From: Sphingobium sp. EM0848 | GTDB taxonomy: Bacteria; Pseudomonadota; Alphaproteobacteria; Sphingomonadales; Sphingomonadaceae | Direction of reading: 5' to 3' | Assembly (NCBI RefSeq): GCF_013375555.1 | Contig: NZ_JABXWB010000001.1 | Location: forward strand, 1,364,001-1,428,000 | Length of the DNA stretch: 64,000 bases | In this document: one piece after another, positions 56,360-64,000 of the stretch | Numbering within the stretch: position 1 is the first letter of the stretch | Layout of the letters: the number at the start of each line of letters is the position of its first letter | Notes under the pieces: model-generated | The model's input: only the letters and a program-made list of their open reading frames with translations | What the model was told of the DNA's origin: nothing | The model's database searches: none | Made by a program: the position numbers and the translations under genes

Positions 56360-58756
56360 TCAGGCGGCGGAAACGCGCGACTGGATGCGGCCCTTGACGT
56401 CCGCAGCCTGCATCGCCTTGCCGCTTTCGATGAGCGCATCGATCTCCGCGTCCGAATAGCCGATCTCGCTCAAAATCTGCCGCGTATGCTCGCCCAGACG
56501 GGGCGCGGAGCCTTTGGCGAGGCTCGGGGTACGGCTGAAGTGCATGAAGCTGCCGAACTGGCGGACATGGCCGTACATGGAGTCGAAATTCTCGATCACC
56601 CGGTTGCTCGCCGTCGCCCAGTCCTGCCAGAGCGCTTCACGGACCCAGCTTGTCTCGCGGGCGATTTCGCTCGGCGCTCCGGCGGCTTCGAGAAGCGCAT
56701 GGGCCACCTCGCTGCTCTGGCCTGCGAAGAGTGGCTTGAGCACCTCCAGCAAAGCCGCGTCATGGGTCGAACGGTCGCGCGCCGTGGCGAAGCGGGGATC
56801 GCCCAGCCATTGTTCCTGCCCCATGGCCTTGGCCAGCGCGGCAAAACGCTCGTCCGACCGGCAACTGATGCAAAGCCAGCCGTCGCTGGTCCTGTAAATC
56901 CGGTCGAGCGCGTTGAAGCCCGCCTGCTCCTTGTCCAGCCGGAAGCCGTAGACCACCTTCCTGTCGGCATCGAGGAAATGTTCGGAGGTCGTCCACAGGC
57001 TCGAATGAAGCTGCGGTATCTCCATATAATCGCCCTTGCCGGTGACGGAGCGATGTTCAAGACCCATCAAAATGCCCGCCGCGCCGAGGAAGCCGTTATT
57101 ATAATCCTCATTGCCGAACACCGCGCGGGTCGGCGGATTACCCTCGCCGCCCCCTTCGTAGAGCAGGCCGGTCCAGCCCGACACGAGCGGCGCGAAGCTC
57201 TTGAGCAGCGACTTCGGCCCCTTCGAGCCATAGCCGGGCAGATAGACATAGATGAGGCGCGGGTTGAGTTTCGACAGCGCCTCATAACCGATGCCGAGCT
57301 TGTCGGCCTTGCCGGGGCGGAGGTTGTGCGTGACCACATCCGCCGTCGCCACCAGCTTGAGCGCAGCCGCCAACGCTTCCGGGTCCTTGAGATTGAGGAC
57401 AATGTCGCGCTTGCCGCGCTGGGCCGCGTCGAAACAGTCGGGCAACGGACGCATCTGGTCGCCGCCGGGCGTTTCCACCTTGATGACGTCCGCGCCAAGA
57501 TCCGACAGCAGGCGCCCGCCATAGCCGACCGCGAAGAAGGAGGAGAAATCCACCACCCTGATGCCTTCCAGCGGCCGGTCGAGCGGCTTGCCGTCGGCGG
57601 CGAGCGTAGCGCGACGGCGAGCAATCAGGTTCGCCAGAGCGTCATTGTCCGCGCCCACTTCCGGGGCTGGCCTCGGCGCGGGGGCTGGAGCGTTCGCCAT
57701 GCGCACAGCGGGCGCGGCCTGATAGATGGTGCCGAAGTCCTTGTCCGGCATCGCAATGCGCTGGCCGACAAATTCCACCTGATCGTCGAGCAGCACTTCG
57801 GCAGGCTCCAACACGGGGAGCGCCGCCACGTCCGCTGCCTGGAACAGGGAAATCCATTCGGCGCGCGGTCTGGTCTTGAAGGCATCGAAAATCTCGACGC
57901 GGGCAATATTATATTCATCGTCGGTCAGCGGCACCGACATTTCCGGCGCGGTTACGGTCTGGATGCGGTCACCAAAGCCCAGCACGTCCATCGCCGCCTT
58001 GAAACCGCCCTGCCCACCCGTGTGCATCTGAAGATAGAGGCCGTCGCCGCATTCAAACATGCCGGTCGCCAGCCGGGTTTTCCCGAAGCGGTCCACCGCA
58101 CCGGAATCGCCCGCCTTGATGTAGCTGATCCCTTCTTCCTGCCACCAATTGTTCATCGGCGACTGGGCGATCATGGCGTCCAGCAGCGAAGCTTCGACCC
58201 GCTGGCCCTTGCCGATATGGCGGCGGGCGCGAACCGCCGACAGCGCGCCGATCACGCCGAGAAACGCCTGCCCATAATGCAACGCCGGATGGCCGAGATA
58301 GACGGGTCCGGGCCGGAAGCTGCTGGATCGGTCGATCATCGTACCGAGCAGCGCCGCGGCAAGGGATTCGCCATGAGGGCGCCCCGCAAAGGGCGTGTCC
58401 GCGCCATAGGCGGTCAGCGCGCAGACGATCAGTTCAGGAAAATCGCGGGCCAGACTCTCGCCGTTCAGCCCCAGCGCCGCCGCATCCTCTTCCTCCAGCG
58501 CATGGATGAAGATATCCGCCCCTTCGAGCAGACCGCGCAAAGACTGGAGGCCTTCCGCCGCCCGCACATCCAGTTCGACGCTGCGCTTCGACCGGTCCCA
58601 GCTCTTGCGGCTGAGGTCATGGGCGAAGAAGGCACCGCCCTTGGGCTCAACCTTCAGCACGTCCGCGCCATGATCAGCAAGCAGCATGGCGGCAATGGCA
58701 ACAGGCATTTGATCCGCCAATTCAATGACGGTCAGATGATCCAGGGGACCGGGCAT
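56360..58756 (-). CDS. CaiB/BaiF-type CoA-transferase, tandem double domain
   Basis: 798 residues from ATG 58756 (MPGPLDHL, AGGAG 7 nt ahead). Two type III CoA-transferase domains in one chain: the first (1-about 390) opens with HLTVIELADQMP and has ADVLKVEPKGGAFFAHD; the second (about 400-798) has IRVVDFSSFFAVGYGGRLLSDLGADVIKVETPGGDQ. Normal members are about 400 residues and dimerise; the fusion brings both halves together. It would transfer CoA between two acids. 151 bp upstream is empty except for an inverted repeat. Confidence 0.88.
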   Translation of the reverse strand: MPGPLDHLTVIELADQMPVAIAAMLLADHGADVLKVEPKGGAFFAHDLSRKSWDRSKRSVELDVRAAEGLQSLRGLLEGADIFIHALEEEDAAALGLNGESLARDFPELIVCALTAYGADTPFAGRPHGESLAAALLGTMIDRSSSFRPGPVYLGHPALHYGQAFLGVIGALSAVRARRHIGKGQRVEASLLDAMIAQSPMNNWWQEEGISYIKAGDSGAVDRFGKTRLATGMFECGDGLYLQMHTGGQGGFKAAMDVLGFGDRIQTVTAPEMSVPLTDDEYNIARVEIFDAFKTRPRAEWISLFQAADVAALPVLEPAEVLLDDQVEFVGQRIAMPDKDFGTIYQAAPAVRMANAPAPAPRPAPEVGADNDALANLIARRRATLAADGKPLDRPLEGIRVVDFSSFFAVGYGGRLLSDLGADVIKVETPGGDQMRPLPDCFDAAQRGKRDIVLNLKDPEALAAALKLVATADVVTHNLRPGKADKLGIGYEALSKLNPRLIYVYLPGYGSKGPKSLLKSFAPLVSGWTGLLYEGGGEGNPPTRAVFGNEDYNNGFLGAAGILMGLEHRSVTGKGDYMEIPQLHSSLWTTSEHFLDADRKVVYGFRLDKEQAGFNALDRIYRTSDGWLCISCRSDERFAALAKAMGQEQWLGDPRFATARDRSTHDAALLEVLKPLFAGQSSEVAHALLEAAGAPSEIARETSWVREALWQDWATASNRVIENFDSMYGHVRQFGSFMHFSRTPSLAKGSAPRLGEHTRQILSEIGYSDAEIDALIESGKAMQAADVKGRIQSRVSAA

Positions 58757-58876
58757 CTCATCACTCCTATGGCGGGTCATGCCCGCTGCCTTTTTACGGA
58801 ATTATCTTTATGGCTTCACATCGTTCGACGGATCGAAAAATGCTCTCATATGCAGGAAACACCAGTTTGATCCTCA

Positions 58877-58894
58877 GTGCAAGAAATTTTGCAC
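58877..58894. promoter_or_regulatory. GTGCAA-N6-TTGCAC dyad upstream of the CoA-transferase gene
   Basis: A perfect 6-bp inverted repeat 120 bp before the ATG of the CoA-transferase. Its half-sites (TTGCA/TGCAA) occur in two stronger palindromes in the cluster, suggesting a shared regulator, although the order here is reversed. Confidence 0.4.
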
Positions 58895-58907
58895 CATAGG
58901 TTCAAAT

Positions 58908-59561
58908 TCATTCCGCAGCCTTGTCCTTCATCGCCAGACGAGAGGGGTCGTAGCGGGGCCGTTCCATCTGAAAGCTGTCGCTGTTGCGGACATACCAACC
59001 GCTGCCATGGGTGCGGCCAATCAGCTTCATCGCGGGCGTGTCGAAATAGACCCGCTCCCGGTCGGTGATGAATTCATCCTTGATGTGCGCCATCAGGATT
59101 TCGCCGATAATCACGGTCTGCATCGCGCCGATGTCCATGGCGGCGACCTTGCGGCATTCGAAGCTGACGGGGCTGGACGCGATGCGCGGCGGCGCAACGA
59201 CGACAGACGGCGCGGTTTCGATGCCAGCATAGTCGATCTCGCTGACATCAGCGGGCGCATCGACGCTGCACAGGTTCATTTTCTCTGCGTCGCCCTCACA
59301 GACGAGATTCACGACGAACTCGCCGGTCGCGATGATGTTGGAGGCAGTGTTCTTCAGGCCGCGCGAGGCCGGTTCCTTGAGCAAGCCGAGCACCACCAGA
59401 GGCGGCTCCGTCCCGACGCAGTTGAAAAAGCTGTAGGGCGCGGCGTTCAAAATACCGTCCACCGACTGGCTGGTGATCCAGGCGATGGGGCGTGGCGTGA
59501 TCGTCGAATTGACGATCTTGTACCGCGTGACCATCGGAAGCTCGCGCATATCGAATTGCAT
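58908..59561 (-). CDS. Flavin reductase family protein (FMN split barrel)
   Basis: 217 residues from ATG 59561 with AGGGAGG upstream. ITPRPIAWITSQSVDGILNAAPYSFFNCVG, GLLKEPASRGLKNTASNI and ECRKVAAMDIGAMQTVIIGEI mark the flavin reductase-like domain. It may provide FMNH2 to the LLM protein of the same operon. 13 bp after the enoyl-CoA hydratase. Confidence 0.88.
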   Translation of the reverse strand: MQFDMRELPMVTRYKIVNSTITPRPIAWITSQSVDGILNAAPYSFFNCVGTEPPLVVLGLLKEPASRGLKNTASNIIATGEFVVNLVCEGDAEKMNLCSVDAPADVSEIDYAGIETAPSVVVAPPRIASSPVSFECRKVAAMDIGAMQTVIIGEILMAHIKDEFITDRERVYFDTPAMKLIGRTHGSGWYVRNSDSFQMERPRYDPSRLAMKDKAAE

Positions 59562-59574
59562 GGCCGGGCCTCCC

Positions 59575-60384
59575 TTATTGTGCTGCCCTGGCGGCCGCTT
59601 TCGCGGCGGCGCGGGCCTTGAAACGTTCCCTTGCGCGGGGCACTTCCTCACCCGTCTGACAGGCGTGGCAATAGACCAGTTCCAGCGCATGGGTGGTCGC
59701 CAGATCGCCACTTTCCGCCTGCTGAAGCAGCCTTTTCGTCAGTTCGACCGCATGGCGGTTGCCATCCCCGATTGTCCGGCCCAGAGCCATGGCCGCATCG
59801 ACGGCGGCGCCCGGCGCCATGACCCGGCTGACAAGTCCCAGCGACAGCGCCTCCGTCGCATCCAGCGTCCGGCCCGAAAAGATGATCTCCGCCGCCCGCG
59901 CCCGGCCCAGTTGTTTCGTCAGGAACCAGGCGGCGCCACCGTCGGGCACCAGCCCGAATTCAAGGAAAGGCGCTCCGAAGCGCGCATTGTCGGCGGCAAA
60001 GATCATGTCGCAGGCCATGGCAAGGCTCCATGACACACCGAAGGCACCGCCCTCCACCGCCGCCACGGTCGGGATCGGCAGGGCGCGGACGCGGCTGATG
60101 ATCCGCTGCCCCATTTCAAGGCGGGCCGCCAGCGCCAGCGCGCCTCCCCCCCTTGCGGGCGGCACCTTCACATCGCCGCCATTGCTGAAATAACCTTCCG
60201 CGCCGCTGATAATCAGCAGCCGGGCGGGCGTCGCATTTTCAAGGACGTCGAGCGCGGCCGAAAATTGCTCCCACATCGCAAAGGACACGGTATTTTTCGC
60301 ACGGGGACGGTTGAGGACAATATGCGCGATCCCCTGATCGTCCAGATCGAACAGCAGTTCAGGGGTTTCGCTTACCGCGTTCAT
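59575..60384 (-). CDS. Enoyl-CoA hydratase/isomerase family protein
   Basis: 269 residues. Crotonase fold: LNRPRAKNTVSFAMWEQF, the oxyanion loop GAEGYFSNGGDVK, AVEGGAFGVSWSLAMACDM and RFGAPFLEFGLVPDGGAAWFL. Position of the usual catalytic Glu in GAPFLEFGL is kept; the second is not obvious. Hydrates or isomerises an enoyl-CoA. First gene of the second leftward operon; a palindrome lies upstream at 60458-60481. Confidence 0.9.
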   Translation of the reverse strand: MNAVSETPELLFDLDDQGIAHIVLNRPRAKNTVSFAMWEQFSAALDVLENATPARLLIISGAEGYFSNGGDVKVPPARGGGALALAARLEMGQRIISRVRALPIPTVAAVEGGAFGVSWSLAMACDMIFAADNARFGAPFLEFGLVPDGGAAWFLTKQLGRARAAEIIFSGRTLDATEALSLGLVSRVMAPGAAVDAAMALGRTIGDGNRHAVELTKRLLQQAESGDLATTHALELVYCHACQTGEEVPRARERFKARAAAKAAARAAQ

Positions 60385-60457
60385 CTCTCGCTCTCCATTC
60401 CCGCGCCTTTCCGTGGGCGCAGGAACTGACTAGCCGACAGGGCGCCCCTCTTCAAGT

Positions 60458-60481
60458 AAATTTGCATATATGTGCAAATTT
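60458..60481. promoter_or_regulatory. Candidate TetR-2 operator at the second leftward operon
   Basis: AAATTTGCA-TATATG-TGCAAATTT is a perfect 9-bp inverted repeat, 74 bp before the enoyl-CoA hydratase start. Its core TTGCA-N6-TGCAA recurs at 63479-63494. Confidence 0.65.
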
Positions 60482-60509
60482 TCAAGGAGATTGGCGGGCA
60501 TGCGCAAAT

Positions 60510-61250
60510 TCATGCCGCGACAGCCTTGGGCCGCTGGATGGTAGGCAGCGCCGCCATGCCACGCTCCGCAACGTCCTTGATCAATGCTTCCGCATCCTTG
60601 CGCGCGGCGCCCTTGAGCGCGCCGAGCAGGCAGGTCAGATAACTGCTGACCAGGCGGATGATCACCTCGTCATCGGGGATTCGCCCCTGCGCCCAATCGT
60701 TGATGGTCGCATATTCGAAACGCACCAGATCCTCGACCAGCTTGTCGACATCGACCCAGGGCTGAATCTGCTTCTTGGCCTCCAGCACCTCGATCCACTG
60801 GCGGTTATGGTGGACCGCCGGGGAGTGCATCGCCGCCCAGATGTCATGGTCGACATCGGAGCTGAAATAGAGCGCCATGATCGCCTTGATATAGTTGCGA
60901 ATCTTCCGGTTACGCTGCACGACGGAAATCATGCGTTCCAGATTGTGCTGCATCGTGCCGGGTTCGCTGGAATAGGCGATGCGGCTCACATATTCGTCGA
61001 AATATTCCTGAATGGCGGAGGCGATCATCCGCTCGCGAGTCTGGAACGCATTGTAGAGCGTGCGCTTGGCCACGCCGGCACGCTGGCCGATCTCGTTCAT
61101 GCTGAGCGCGGCGATACCCTGTTCGGCGATAACCTTCCGTGTTTCCTCCAGAATTCGGCGGCGCCGCTCGATGATGGCGGGGCTGGAATAGGTCTGTGGC
61201 CGCTCGCCGCTTTCCTTCAATTCGTCGTTCGCTTTACTCGCCAAAGTCAC
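60510..61250 (-). CDS. TetR family transcriptional regulator (TetR-2)
   Basis: 246 residues. Helix-turn-helix part RRRILEETRKVIAEQGIAALSMNEIGQRAGVAKRTLYNAFQTRERMI. Long C-terminal ligand domain with YLTCLLGALKGAARKDAEALI. A GCGCAAATTCATC stretch upstream (61312-61324) resembles half of the operator at 60458-60481, consistent with self-regulation. Confidence 0.88.
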   Translation of the reverse strand: MTLASKANDELKESGERPQTYSSPAIIERRRRILEETRKVIAEQGIAALSMNEIGQRAGVAKRTLYNAFQTRERMIASAIQEYFDEYVSRIAYSSEPGTMQHNLERMISVVQRNRKIRNYIKAIMALYFSSDVDHDIWAAMHSPAVHHNRQWIEVLEAKKQIQPWVDVDKLVEDLVRFEYATINDWAQGRIPDDEVIIRLVSSYLTCLLGALKGAARKDAEALIKDVAERGMAALPTIQRPKAVAA

Positions 61251-61338
61251 TCGCCTTCATAACCAGATGCCGTCTCTTCCACGGCAGATCATAGCGGGAT
61301 TGCTTGAACGCGCAAATTCATCGTCCCTGATAAGGTGG

Positions 61339-61369
61339 AAAAACCCGCCCCACCCGAAGGCGGGACGGG
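61339..61369 (-). terminator. Intrinsic terminator of the second PQQ dehydrogenase gene
   Basis: Read leftward: 11-bp stem with two G-U pairs (61359-61369 with 61344-61354), TTCG tetraloop and a T5 run at 61339-61343. It lies 14 bp beyond the stop. Confidence 0.9.
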
Positions 61370-61382
61370 GCAGCCCGACCAG

Positions 61383-63431
61383 TCACTTCCCCTTGGGCGC
61401 GGTTTCCCGCGCGCGCTGGCGGATATAATGGCGCAACCCTTCCAGTTCCGCGTCGGTCAACTGGCTGAAGGAGCCCATGCCCCGCGCCATCAGCGCGCCG
61501 TCATGCACCACCGACTTGAAGGTTTCCGCGTCCAGCGGAACGCCCGACTTGCGCAGGTCCGGCGCCGCGCCGCCCGCCATCATGCCCGAACCATGGCAGA
61601 TGACGCAGCTGCTGTTGTAGATGCCCGCGCCGATCTTCGCCTTGTCCGCGTCCACCACGAAAGCGGGATCGTCCTGGATCGGTTCGTCCACCGGATCGAC
61701 CTTGGGCAGCTTCTTCGCGCCGCCGATGGTGAAGGTCAGCAAACGCCGCTGCTGCTGGCGATAGTCCCAGTTGGGCGAATTGGGGAAGCTGCTGCGGAAG
61801 CCCGTGATGACGCTGACATATTGCACGCCGCCGACCGTATAGCTGATCGGCGCGGACAGGATGCCGTTCTGCGCCGGCCAGGACCAGAGCTTGCGCCCTG
61901 TCGTGGCGGAGAAAGCATTCAACATGCCGTCATTGGTGCCCTGAAACACCAGATTGCCCGCCGTCGCCAGGGTCCCGCCGTTGAACACGCCGGGCTGCGG
62001 CACAGACCAGGCGATCTTGTTATTGGCGACATCATAGGCGACGAGCTTGCTGACGGCAGCCGGCGGAACAAGATTAGCCGGCGGCGCGCCCAGCCCGGTG
62101 TTCACCATCATGCCCGGCTTGTATTTCCAGTCCTTCAGGTTCGGCGGATCGGTGACGACCCGGCCGCCCTCCATGACGGGGATATAGCTGTAGCCAGTCT
62201 TGGGACTGAACGACATCGCCTGAATCCCGTGCGCGCCGTTGGGGAAGGGATACATGATGAAGGCCGTGCCGTTGGGATAGGCGGCTTCGGGATTCAGTTC
62301 CGGCTTGCCTGTTACCGGATCGATGCGCTTGGCCCAATTCTGCTTCGAAAATTCGCCTGCATGGATGAATTTGCCGGTTTCGCGGTCGATGGCATAGAAG
62401 AAACCGTTCTTCGGCGCGTGCATCAGCACCGACCGCTTTTTGCCGCCGATCATGATATCCGCCAACTGGATATCCATCGCGTCGTTCCAGTCATAGCTGT
62501 TTTCAGGGTTCACCTGATAGTGCCAGACATATTCGCCGGTCTTCACGTCCAGCGCGACGATGGAGGAGAGGTAGAGATTGTCACCGCCGCCGGGGCTGCG
62601 GATCTTTTCATTCCACGGGAAGCCGTTACCGGTGCCGAGATAGATGCGGTCATATTTGGCGTCATAGGCCATGGCGTGCCAGACGGAGCCGCCACCACCC
62701 CATTTCCACCATTCGCCGGTCCATGTCTTGGCGGCGGCCTCCATCGCCTTATTCTCGAAACCCTTGGCCGGATCGCCGGGCACGACATGCCAGCGCCACG
62801 CCTTCTTGCCGGTCTTGATGTCATAGGCGGTCACATAGCCGCGCACCGGGCTGTAATCCGCGCCGCCAAAGCCGATCACCACCTTGTCGCCGGCAACCCA
62901 TGGCGGGCCGGTGATATAGCCGCCCTCCGCCTCATCCAGCGTCTTGACCGACCAGCGCGGCTTGCCGGTCTTGGCATCGACCGCGATCAGGCGGCCTTCA
63001 CGCGTGGCGGTGAAGATGGTGCCGTCCTTATAGGCGATGCCGCGCGTGCCCCACCCCGCGCGCATCCGCCATTTCGCCTCGGGCTGGCTCGCCACATCGG
63101 GATCATATTGCCACAGCAGCTTACCGGTGCGCGCATCGACCGCATGGACGACGCTGAGGCCCACCGCGAAATAGATGACGCCGTCGACCTCCAGCGGCTG
63201 GGTATAGCTGTCATAGGTGTCGATATCATAGGACCAGGCAAGGCCGAGCTTTCCGACATTCTGCTCGCTGATCTGCGCGAGCGGGCTATAATGCTGCTCA
63301 TTGTCGTCGCCGCCATAGCTGGACCAGTTCACCGCCGTCGGCCCTGCACTTTCCGCCGAGCGGGAGATGACAGCGGTGGAGAGCGTCAGAACCGCGGCCC
63401 CCGCCGCCAGTGCCGAAATTCTTGCCTTCAT
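61383..63431 (-). CDS. PQQ-dependent dehydrogenase with C-terminal cytochrome c (copy 2)
   Basis: 682 residues from ATG 63431 (MKARISALAAGAAVLTLSTA signal; GAGG 9 nt ahead). Same architecture as copy 1: WSSYGGDDNEQHYSPLAQI opening, eight W-motif blades, RMRAGWGTRGIAY in place of the vicinal Cys-Cys, CVICH haem site at 609-613. It is a soluble periplasmic protein, unlike the lipoprotein copy. A palindrome with TTGCA half-sites lies 45 bp upstream. Confidence 0.92.
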   Translation of the reverse strand: MKARISALAAGAAVLTLSTAVISRSAESAGPTAVNWSSYGGDDNEQHYSPLAQISEQNVGKLGLAWSYDIDTYDSYTQPLEVDGVIYFAVGLSVVHAVDARTGKLLWQYDPDVASQPEAKWRMRAGWGTRGIAYKDGTIFTATREGRLIAVDAKTGKPRWSVKTLDEAEGGYITGPPWVAGDKVVIGFGGADYSPVRGYVTAYDIKTGKKAWRWHVVPGDPAKGFENKAMEAAAKTWTGEWWKWGGGGSVWHAMAYDAKYDRIYLGTGNGFPWNEKIRSPGGGDNLYLSSIVALDVKTGEYVWHYQVNPENSYDWNDAMDIQLADIMIGGKKRSVLMHAPKNGFFYAIDRETGKFIHAGEFSKQNWAKRIDPVTGKPELNPEAAYPNGTAFIMYPFPNGAHGIQAMSFSPKTGYSYIPVMEGGRVVTDPPNLKDWKYKPGMMVNTGLGAPPANLVPPAAVSKLVAYDVANNKIAWSVPQPGVFNGGTLATAGNLVFQGTNDGMLNAFSATTGRKLWSWPAQNGILSAPISYTVGGVQYVSVITGFRSSFPNSPNWDYRQQQRRLLTFTIGGAKKLPKVDPVDEPIQDDPAFVVDADKAKIGAGIYNSSCVICHGSGMMAGGAAPDLRKSGVPLDAETFKSVVHDGALMARGMGSFSQLTDAELEGLRHYIRQRARETAPKGK

Positions 63432-63476
63432 GGGTTTCATCCTCTTTCTTCGGCGCGCATGGCCGGCGCAGCCTTT

Positions 63477-63496
63477 TATTGCACCATCGTGCAATA
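63477..63496. promoter_or_regulatory. Palindromic operator between the PQQ dehydrogenase and hydratase genes
   Basis: TATTGCAC-CATC-GTGCAATA is a perfect 8-bp inverted repeat (TTGCA-N6-TGCAA core). A matching half-site TATTGCAC lies at 63552-63559. It can act on both divergent genes. Confidence 0.65.
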
Positions 63497-63606
63497 TTAT
63501 GCCGTTGTCAACGCGTCTCCTCAATTGACAGGGCCAGCTTTGCAGATTTAATATTGCACCAAAGATCATATTTTAGGAGCAGGGCCGTGAAACGCAGGGG
63601 AAGGCG

Positions 63607-64000
63607 ATGACTGTCCGGGTCGAAAAGCGGGCTTCAACCGCCATCGTCACGCTCGACCAGCCGGGCCGCGCCAATGCCTTCACCATGGCGATGCGCGAGG
63701 AAATATGGCGCACTTTCGAGGAGTTGGGAGAGGATGACGAGGTTCGCGCCATCATCCTGACTGGCGCTAACGGACAATTTTGCTCCGGGGCCGATACCGG
63801 CGACATGGGCCATCAGAGCACGGCCGCTTTCCTGCGGCGAATGCGCTGGCTGCACCGGATGGTGAAGGCGATTGGCGGCATCCGCAAGCCCGTGATCGCG
63901 GCGATCGACGGCGCCTGCGTCGGCGCGGGATGGAGCCTGGCGCTGGCCTGCGACATCGCCATCGCCACGCCGAACGCGCGCTTCTGCCAGAGCTTCGGCC
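63607..64000 (+). CDS. Enoyl-CoA hydratase/isomerase family protein (3' end beyond window)
   Basis: At least 131 residues from ATG 63607 (GGGGAAGG ribosome site), open to the window end. Crotonase features: VTLDQPGRANAFTMAMREEI, the oxyanion loop GANGQFCSGADTGDM, and CVGAGWSLALACDIAIATPNARFCQSFG. Divergent from the PQQ dehydrogenase. The C-terminal third and stop are not visible. Confidence 0.9.
   Translation, partial: MTVRVEKRASTAIVTLDQPGRANAFTMAMREEIWRTFEELGEDDEVRAIILTGANGQFCSGADTGDMGHQSTAAFLRRMRWLHRMVKAIGGIRKPVIAAIDGACVGAGWSLALACDIAIATPNARFCQSFG

Noticed and set aside
55439-58870. A 1143-codon open frame on the plus strand
   Set aside because: It is antisense to the LLM and CoA-transferase genes, whose translated products carry clear family motifs. 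The plus-strand product is Arg/His/Gly-rich with no domain and no ribosome site, as expected for the shadow of GC-rich codons.
61335-63551. A 738-codon plus-strand open frame
   Set aside because: Antisense to the second PQQ dehydrogenase; no recognisable domain.

Overview
The window looks like chromosomal DNA of an alphaproteobacterium, most likely a sphingomonad (Sphingobium/Sphingomonas/Novosphingobium-like). This is inferred from the high GC content, the trpF-trpB-trpA-accD-folC order, the aroA-cmk-rpsA-ihfB order, a TIGR02300 acidic protein, many small sphingomonad-type hypothetical genes, and a large accessory catabolic island. No database search was possible, so the genus is not proven.

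Region 1 (1-24.9 kb) is mostly core genome. It holds the end of an Lrp/AsnC regulator, two paralogous secreted repeat proteins, gyrA and a DUF952 gene. A GT2 glycosyltransferase lies divergent from an LPLAT acyltransferase, followed by the trp-accD-folC operon. Then come an AmpG-like permease, a single-domain response regulator, an RluB-type pseudouridine synthase with rsmD, and a stand-alone globin divergent from an NsrR-like repressor with a clear operator between them. A GFA protein and a uvrD/pcrA-GNAT operon follow; a complete IS630-family element sits exactly in the GNAT stop codon. Two identical tRNA-Ala(GGC) genes close the region.

Region 2 (24.9-36.6 kb) holds aroA, a CBU_0592-like membrane protein, cmk, rpsA and ihfB. 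After tRNA-Leu come a KefB-like antiporter, a glutaminase and an agmatine-to-putrescine operon (aguA, DUF3147, aguB, monooxygenase). A type 5 uracil-DNA glycosylase, folK, tRNA-Lys and a 35-codon membrane ORF absent from ordinary ORF lists end the region.

Region 3 (36.8-64 kb) is the interesting part: a catabolic island of about 27 kb. A leftward tetR-fbiC-npdG-thiolase operon carries coenzyme F420 genes. It is divergent from a ten-gene rightward operon: APH-like kinase, SDR, acyl-CoA dehydrogenase, MFS, acyl-CoA ligase, lipoprotein PQQ dehydrogenase with cytochrome c, FadB-type fusion, thiolase-like protein, DUF35 partner and SMP-30 lipoprotein. A second leftward operon encodes an enoyl-CoA hydratase, flavin reductase, double-domain CoA-transferase, LLM-type (luciferase-like) oxidoreductase and a secreted NTF2-like protein. 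A second TetR, a second PQQ dehydrogenase and another hydratase follow.

Read together, the island suggests uptake or periplasmic oxidation of an unknown alcohol, activation to a CoA ester, and a beta-oxidation-like route. That route would include a kinase/acyl-CoA dehydrogenase module like those acting on 4-hydroxyacyl-CoAs, a possible retro-aldol step, and a redox step using reduced F420 or FMN. The substrate is not evident from sequence. Palindromes of the form TTGCA-N6-TGCAA recur at two promoter regions and suggest a shared regulon. The remaining cofactor F420 genes (cofC/cofD/cofE or fbiA/B/D) are not in the window.
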